Shown: positions 1 to 5,800 of the stretch, one piece after another
Numbering within the stretch: the first letter of the stretch is position 1
Layout of the letters: every line of letters begins with the position of its first letter
NCBI GenBank assembly: GCA_035308365.1
Contig: DATGGU010000089.1
Span: forward strand, 1-7,514
Source: PALSA-505 sp035308365
GTDB lineage: Bacteria > Actinomycetota > Actinomycetes > Streptosporangiales > Streptosporangiaceae
DNA: 7,514 nt
Direction: 5' to 3'
Notes under the pieces: generated by a model
What the model saw: only the letters and a program-made list of their open reading frames with translations
Databases searched by the model: none
Told to the model about the DNA's origin: nothing
Made by a program: the position numbers and the translations under genes

Positions 1-1
1 G

Positions 2-247
2 CCGGGCTTCGCCTACCTCACCGGCCTGGGTGAGGAACTGGCCGTCCCGCGCCGGGCCAGCCCGCGCACCGCCGTCCCGCCGGGGAGCGTCGGGGTGGCC
101 GACATCTTCACCGGGGTGTATCCGCGGTCCTCGCCGGGCGGTTGGCAGATCATCGGCGCCACGGACGTATGCCTGTGGGACCCGGGCAAGGAGCCGCCCG
201 CCCTGCTCGCCCCGGGAACCCGGGTGAGGTTCGTGGATGTGACCTGA
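2..247 (+). CDS. pxpB: 5-oxoprolinase subunit B (PxpB/KipI family), C-terminal part
   Basis: This is the last 81 codons of a gene that begins left of the window. PxpB works with PxpC and PxpA as a cytoplasmic ATP-dependent 5-oxoprolinase converting 5-oxo-L-proline to L-glutamate. Older annotations call the family KipI or allophanate hydrolase subunit 1. The visible part matches the family C-terminus: GFAYLTGL, then PRRASPRTAVPPGSVGVA, TGVYP, the SPGGWQIIG signature and the LWDP...PPALLAPGTRVRF ending. The frame ends in TGA at 245-247, and the final A is the first base of the pxpC ATG. This stop-start overlap implies translational coupling and joint expression of the two subunits. The reading frame is intact as far as visible. 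Family assignment is confident; the specific substrate is inferred from the family and the pxpC neighbour. Confidence 0.93.
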   Translation, partial: PGFAYLTGLGEELAVPRRASPRTAVPPGSVGVADIFTGVYPRSSPGGWQIIGATDVCLWDPGKEPPALLAPGTRVRFVDVT

Positions 248-1140
248 TGGCCGGCGGTGGCGTGACGCGGCCCTGCTCGCTGACGGTCGAGCGGCCGGGG
301 CTGCTGACGACCGTGCAGGACGCCGGCCGCCCGGGCCTGGCCCACCTGGGCGTGCCACGGTCGGGAGCGCTGGACCCGGCGGCACACCGGCTGGCCAACC
401 GGCTGGCCGGCAATCCAGAGACGGCCCCGGTGCTCGAGACCACGCTGGACGGGGTCACGCTCAGGTTCTCCGGCCCGGCCGCAGTCGCGGTGACCGGGGC
501 GGTCGCGCCGCTGCGGCTGGACGGCCGTCACGCCGGCTGGGGGGTTCCCGTCCTGGTCCGGCCGGGACAGGTGCTCGACGTGGGCCGTGCAACGGCCGGG
601 GTGCGCTGTTATCTCGCGGTCTCCGGCGGGTTCGCGCTGCCCACGGTGCTCGGCAGCGTGGCCACCGACCTGCTGTCCGGTCTGGGCCCGGCCCCGCTGG
701 TGGCCGGCCAGACCCTGCCGGTGGGCGCCGCCAGCGCAGACCCGGCCGTCATCGACCTGGCACCCTATGAGATCCCGTCCCGCGACGTGACGCTGCCCAT
801 CCACCGCGGGCCGCGGGATTCGTGGCTCACGGCCGATGGCTGGTCGGCGATGACGACCACCTCTTTTACGGTCGCCGCGGCCAGCAACCGGATCGGGCTG
901 CGCCTGGTGGGTGGCCCGGTGGGCCAGGCAGCCCGCGGTGAGCTGCCCAGCGAGGGCCTGGTCTGGGGCGCGATTCAGGTCCTGCCCGACGGCGGTTTGG
1001 TGGTCTTCCTGGCCGACCACCCGACCACCGGCGGCTATCCGGTCGCCGCCGTCGTGGACCCGGCAGGGTTCAGCGCCTGCGCTCAGTCAGTGCCAGGCAC
1101 TACCGTCAGGTTCAAGATGGTTCATACCGGCCGGGGGTGA
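247..1140 (+). CDS. pxpC: 5-oxoprolinase subunit C (PxpC, biotin-dependent carboxyltransferase-like family)
   Basis: The protein has 297 residues, the usual family length. PxpC is the partner of PxpB in the cytoplasmic 5-oxoprolinase; homologues are often named KipA or allophanate hydrolase subunit 2. Family signatures run the full length: GLLTTVQDAGRPG (residues 18-30), the VPRSGALD block (36-43), LETTLDG (63-69), YLAVSGGF (122-129), HRGPR (186-190), SNRIGLRL (213-220), LPSEGLVWGAIQV (233-245) and TTGGYP (260-265). The ATG at 247 is preferred to an in-frame ATG at 142. The earlier start would add 35 unconserved Arg/Gly-rich residues lying inside the pxpB frame, whereas 247 overlaps the pxpB stop by one base. 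The Shine-Dalgarno is weak (GGA at 235-237), which fits coupling to pxpB translation. No truncation or frameshift is seen. pxpA is absent from the window and may lie upstream or elsewhere. Confidence 0.95.
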   Translation: MAGGGVTRPCSLTVERPGLLTTVQDAGRPGLAHLGVPRSGALDPAAHRLANRLAGNPETAPVLETTLDGVTLRFSGPAAVAVTGAVAPLRLDGRHAGWGVPVLVRPGQVLDVGRATAGVRCYLAVSGGFALPTVLGSVATDLLSGLGPAPLVAGQTLPVGAASADPAVIDLAPYEIPSRDVTLPIHRGPRDSWLTADGWSAMTTTSFTVAAASNRIGLRLVGGPVGQAARGELPSEGLVWGAIQVLPDGGLVVFLADHPTTGGYPVAAVVDPAGFSACAQSVPGTTVRFKMVHTGRG

Positions 1141-1141
1141 G
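1136..1141 (+). promoter_or_regulatory. Ribosome-binding site of the ankyrin gene, spanning the pxpC stop
   Basis: GGTGAG lies 8 nt before the ATG at 1150 and contains the pxpC stop codon TGA (1138-1140). Its position fixes the start of the ankyrin gene and implies that ribosomes finishing pxpC feed directly into it. Confidence 0.6.
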
Positions 1142-1149
1142 CTCGCACG

Positions 1150-2508
1150 ATGGACCTAGCCCGCGAGGTGGACGACTTCCTTGTGGCCAGCGTCGGCGAC
1201 CGGACCGGGAAGGCGGCCCGGATGCTGGCCAGCACTCCCGAGATCGCCGGGTACGACGTCCGCACCGCACTGGTGCTCGGCGATGCGGGCCGGGTGCGGG
1301 CGGCGCTGGCAGCCGACCCTGGGCTGGCGACCCGGGCCGACGTCTTCCTGGGCTGGACGGCGCTGCACCTGGTATGCGCGTCGCGCTGGCACAGCCTGGA
1401 CCCGGGCCGGGCCGGGGGGATACTGGCCGTGGCCCGGCTGCTGCTCGACGCGGGCGCCGATCCCACCGGCAGCAAGCCGTCCGGCGGGACGCCGCTGCAC
1501 TGCGCGCTGGCCGGCGTGGCCAACCCGGCCATCGTCGCCCTGCTGCTCGACCGTGGCGCGAGGCCCACGGACGCCGATCTGTACCTGGCCTGTTTCGGCG
1601 ATGACGGCAACCAGAGCCTGCGGATGCTCCTGGCGCTCGCGCCGGACATGCGGCGCAGCGTCGCGCTGTCGGCCCCGATCAGCACCGGTAACGTCGAGGC
1701 GGTCCGGCTGCTGCTGGAGGCCGGAGCCGACCCGAACCGGCCGCTGCCGCGGGACAGAGGCCTGCCGGCGCGTCCCCCGTTGCACGAGGCCATCGCGGCC
1801 GGCTGCCCGGTTGAACTGGCCGAGCTGCTGCTGCGCCACGGGGCCGACCCGGACGCGGCCGGCCCGGACGGCCGCTCACCCTGCCGGCTGGCCATGAGCC
1901 TGCGCCGGACCGACCTCACCGCCCTGCTGCTGCGGCACAACGCACGCGACGACGCCACCGACGCCGACCGGCTCCTGGCCGCCTGCCTGGATGCCGACGC
2001 GGCCGGCGCCCGCGAGCTGCTGGCCGGCCATCCCGGCCTGGCCAGCGAGCTGACCGAGGCGGAACAAGGCGCGATCGTGCACGCCGCCAGCACCGGCAAC
2101 ACCGCGGCCGTCGCGCTCATGCTCGACCTCGGCTTCCCCATCGGCGCGGTTGGCGGCGACGACGGCGGCACGGCGCTGCACGCCGCCGCCTACGCCGGCA
2201 GCGCGGCGACCGTCCGCCTGCTGCTCGACCACGGTGCCCCCCTGGAGGTGCGCGACAAGAGTTTCGACAGCACCCCGCTGGGCTGGGCGGTGGTCGGCAG
2301 CGGGTACCGGCCCGCAACGGCCCCGGAGCCGGACTGGGTCGCGACCGTCCGCCTGCTGCTCGACGCGGGCGCTGCGACCGGCGACATCACCCTCGACCCG
2401 GACGCCACCAAGCCGCCCAGCCCCGAGGTCGCACAGGTGCTGCGGGAGCACGGCATCGGCAGTGGGCAGCCCCGTGCGGCACCGAACCGAACGGTGGGCA
2501 ATAACTAA
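1150..2508 (+). CDS. Ankyrin-repeat protein
   Basis: The product has 452 residues, with no signal peptide or membrane segment, so it is probably a cytoplasmic protein-binding scaffold. At least seven ankyrin-type units can be seen. Their TALH/TPLH starts and LLLxxGAxP ends are visible around residues 68-105, 113-140, 176-198, 208-237, 241-265, 304-333, 338-368 and 374-410. The clearest ends are LLLDAGADP, LLLEAGADPN, LLLRHGADPD and LLLDHGAPL. Two leader-like units with a PGLA motif occur near residues 36-62 and 271-300. No catalytic domain is recognisable, so the partner and function are unknown. It starts 9 bp after pxpC and is probably co-transcribed with pxpBC. Its TAA (2506-2508) is only 2 bp from the end of the convergent RHS gene. 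Ankyrin proteins serve as immunity proteins in some polymorphic toxin systems, but the opposite orientation here makes that role speculative. Confidence 0.92.
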   Translation: MDLAREVDDFLVASVGDRTGKAARMLASTPEIAGYDVRTALVLGDAGRVRAALAADPGLATRADVFLGWTALHLVCASRWHSLDPGRAGGILAVARLLLDAGADPTGSKPSGGTPLHCALAGVANPAIVALLLDRGARPTDADLYLACFGDDGNQSLRMLLALAPDMRRSVALSAPISTGNVEAVRLLLEAGADPNRPLPRDRGLPARPPLHEAIAAGCPVELAELLLRHGADPDAAGPDGRSPCRLAMSLRRTDLTALLLRHNARDDATDADRLLAACLDADAAGARELLAGHPGLASELTEAEQGAIVHAASTGNTAAVALMLDLGFPIGAVGGDDGGTALHAAAYAGSAATVRLLLDHGAPLEVRDKSFDSTPLGWAVVGSGYRPATAPEPDWVATVRLLLDAGAATGDITLDPDATKPPSPEVAQVLREHGIGSGQPRAAPNRTVGNN

Positions 2509-2510
2509 GT

Positions 2511-2840
2511 TCAGCCGCCGTTGAGATACGTCTGGAGGGTATTCACATTCGTTCTGAGATCGAGGGCTGAGAGGATGGCGCCGCCTACTCCGGCCGCGCC
2601 ACCCACAGCGGCACTGTCAGCGAAGATGGCGCCGAGGCCGCCACCATCTTCGGCCCAGGCGGGATAGTTGGTTTCCTGGGTCAGCGAGGCTCCGTATATG
2701 TCGGCAGCGAGCGACATGCCAGTGACGATAGCCCCGGCCAGAGCCAGTCCCGGGAGGAAAGCCAGCCCGGCACCGAGGAGAGCCAGCGAGAACCCGGCGA
2801 GTCCCAGCGCGGCGGCCGCCGCCTGCTCAGCGGTGACATC
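2511..2840 (-). other. Hydrophobic C-terminal tip of the RHS protein
   Basis: Residues 1495-1603 follow the Gly-rich linker. Residues 1501-1544 are an almost uncharged Ala/Leu/Gly stretch with Pro-Gly at 1524-1525, which would suit a helical hairpin of two membrane-length segments. A second Gly/Ala-rich hydrophobic stretch covers about 1562-1588. The end is polar (RTNVNTLQTYLNGG). I recognise no HNH, deaminase, ADP-ribosyltransferase or other catalytic motif. It could be a membrane-active tip, an anchor, or a truncated tip that has lost its effector. Confidence 0.6.
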
Positions 2841-5800
2841 TGGGTGCGAGCCGCCGCCCCCTGGCCCGCCGCCATTGCCTGGGCCACCACCTGAGTTGGC
2901 TGGGCCACCGCCTGAGCCGCTATCGCCGCCACCGCCTGAGCCGCCGCACTGACCACTTCTTCCGGAGCTGCAACTTCCGCCTCCGCCCCCTGGTCCACCC
3001 TGGCCGCCGCCTCCGCCCCCTGGTGCGCCGCCGCCTCCGCCGCCAGGCCCGCCGCCGCCAGGCCCAGATCCACCGCCGCCCGGGAGGCCACCGCCTCCGT
3101 AGCCTGGCAGTCCCCCGTCTCCATAGCCTGGCTGGCTGGCGCTGTCATCTTCTGGGCTGGAGGGGAATCCGTCGCCGGGTCCACTGGGGTCGGAGAAGTT
3201 CTCCGGGTTGTCGAGCGCGTACTGGTAGGGGTCGGTGCTCCCCCCGGCGATACCGGCCGGGTTCTGGCTGATGTACTGGCCGATCGGCGGGTTGTAGTAG
3301 CGCGTTCCGAGCTTGCTGAGGCCGGTGGAGCCGGCCGGTGCCCCGATGTAGCCGAGGGTGTTGCTGCTCTTGGCCCCGGTGAAGCTCCTGACACCGCTGG
3401 GGGTGTAGGCGTAGCGCGTGGTGATCTTGCTTTGCGGGCCGGTGAGCGCGATCACCGAGCCCTGGCGGTCGGTGAGCGGGGTGGTCGGGCCGGCTGATGT
3501 CTGTTCCTGGTAGGTGTCGTTCTGCCCGCCGGTGAGGTAGTTCGTGGTATTGGTGCCGGTGTTCTGCTGGATGAGCGCGCTGCCGTCGTAGAGGCTCGAC
3601 GTGGTGGCGCCTGCGCTGGTGGTGGTGGCGAGCCGGCCGAACGGGTCGTAAGTGTTGCTGCTGTTCTTGGCGCCGCTGATGGCGGTGAGCTGGCCGAGGG
3701 CGTTCCAGCTGTAGGTGCTGGCGCCGTCGGAGGTGAGGTTGCCCTGTTTGTCGTAGCTGTAGGTTGTCCCGTTTTCGCTGGTGAGCTCGTCGTCGGCGTT
3801 GAAGGACGACGAGGTGACCGGGGTCGGCAGGGTGATCGCGGCCAGGGTGCCTGAGACGGTGGATACCTGCGCGTCAGCTGTGTAGGCATAGCTGAGCGCG
3901 CCGATGGAGCTGCCGCCGGAGGTGTAGCCGATGCCGGTGATCCTGGAGGCCGCGTCGTAGGTGTTGGTGCGGGTGATCCCGCCGGGCAGGCCGACCGTGG
4001 CCACGCGCAGATCGGCGTCGTAGCCGATGGACACCTTGCTGGTGCCCTGGCTGATCGTCGTGGGCAGGCCGTCCCGGTTATATGCGTAGTCCACCGCGGC
4101 TTGGCCAGGGGCGGTCATGGACAGGCGCCGCCCGGCCGTGTCGTAGGTGTAGCTGATGGTGCCCTGTGGGACGCCGGCGGTGAGGATGTCGTCGAGGCCG
4201 TCGTAGCTGAACGTGTCGGTGCCGCCGCCGGTCTCGGTGACGCTGGTGGGGCGGTTGGCCTTGTCGTAGGCCGCGGTGATGGTCACCGGCCCGGCGTTGG
4301 CGTTGGCGCCGTATGCGGCAGTGGTGAGGCGGTTGAGGGCGTCGTAGCTGAAGGTGTCGGTGGTGCCATTACGGTCGATTGTCTTGGTGAGGTTTCCGAG
4401 GGTGTCGTAGCTGTAGGTGGCGGTGCGGCCGAGCGGGTCGGTGGCGGAGGCCAACCGCAGCATGGGGGTGTAGGTGTAGCTGGTGGTGTGGCCGTTGGGG
4501 TCGGTCACCGAGGTGAGGTCACCGTCGGGGTCGTAGCCGAGATGGGTGATGTCGCCAACCGGATCGGTGGTGCTGGTGATCTCGTCCAGCGGGTTGTAGG
4601 TGGCCTGGGTGGAGCTGCCGACTGGGTCGGTGACGAGCAGGGCGTTGCCGGCGCCGTCGTAGAAGGCGCTGCTGTAGTCACCGGCCGGGTCGGCGATGGT
4701 GATGAGGTCGCCGTCGTAGTAGCTCAGGTAGGTCCGGTTGCCGAGACTGTCGGTGTACTCGACCGGCTGGGCCGAGGGGTTGACGGTGATCACGGTCGAG
4801 TGGCCGAGCGGGTCGGTTTCGGTGATCGTGCGGGCCTGGTCGTTGTAGGTCAGCTTGAGGGTGTCGCCGTCCGGATTGGTGGCCGAGGCGATCCTGTTGT
4901 GGACCGGTTCGTAGCTGAACTTGGTCGTGGCGGCCTGGGCGGTCCCGGCTAGCTGGGTGACCGAGGTGAGGTTGCCCAGGCTGTCGTAGGTGTAGCTGGT
5001 CTTCCGGCCCAGTGCGTCGGTGCTGGAGTTCAGCAGGTTGGTGGCCGCGCCGTACTTGAACGTTGTCGTCTGCGCCTGGGCGGTGCCCTCGGCCGCCGTC
5101 TCGGAGACGGGGTATCCATTGGGGCCGAAGGCCCACTTGGTGCGGATGCCCCGGGGGTCGCTGACCGTCGTCAGGTCGTTCGCGCCGTTGACGCCGTAGC
5201 TGTAGTGCCAGTGCCCGCCGTCGGCATCGGCCTGGCTGGTGACCGCCCCGGTGGAGTCGTAGGTGTTGTGCAGGGCGGCGATCTTGTTGGGGTCGGTGAT
5301 GGTCAGCAGTTCGGTGCAGGTCAGGTTGCTGGTGCAGGGCGCCCAGGTGTAACTGGTGTGGCCACCGTTGGCGTCGGTGACGCCGGTCAGCCGGGCGTTG
5401 CTGTCGTAGCTGTAGGTGACCGTGCGGTCGGCGTCGTCGGTGACCTGAGTGACGCAGTCCGTAGCGGAGCCGGGCAGGCAGGCGCCGTAGGTGAACTGCA
5501 TCCACTTCCCGCCCGGGGTGGTCACGGTCTGGATGTCCCCACTCTGCTCCTCGCGGCTGATGGTCAGCGAGGCACCGTACTGGTTGGTCTCCTTGATCAG
5601 GAACGCCTCCAGGGCGCCGAAGACATAGACCGTGCCGTTCTTGAGCGTCACGATGAACGTCGACGTGCCGTCCACGCCCTGGGTGAGCACCGAGCCGGCG
5701 AACCCGGCCGGGTTGCTCACCACGTCCCAGACTCCCGGGGTGCTGGAGGGGGCGTAGTCGATCCGTGACCCGTTGGGGAGGACCAGAGCGTAGTCGCCGC

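Noticed and set aside
142..246. Upstream in-frame start for pxpC at 142
   Set aside because: It would add 35 unconserved residues entirely within pxpB; the ATG at 247 overlaps the pxpB stop and gives the usual protein length.
13..1020. Minus-strand open frame of 335 codons opposite pxpB/pxpC
   Set aside because: Composition is the Arg/Gly/Gln/His-rich kind produced by reading high-GC genes antisense, it has no family signature, and the plus strand carries clear pxpB and pxpC motifs.
1122..2171. Minus-strand open frame of 349 codons opposite the ankyrin gene
   Set aside because: Ser/Ala/Arg-rich low-complexity translation without domains; the sense strand encodes clear ankyrin repeats.
2848..3110. 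GC-rich tandem pattern considered as a CRISPR or noncoding satellite
   Set aside because: The units are short, irregular and in frame with Gly/Pro codons of an uninterrupted gene, with no spacer structure.
4101..4952. Plus-strand Val/Gly-rich open frames inside the RHS gene (also 5205-5768 and 6054-7364)
   Set aside because: These are antisense readings of YD-repeat and beta-domain codons; periodic V/G content mirrors the Y-D repeat codons and no independent motif or ribosome-binding site supports them.
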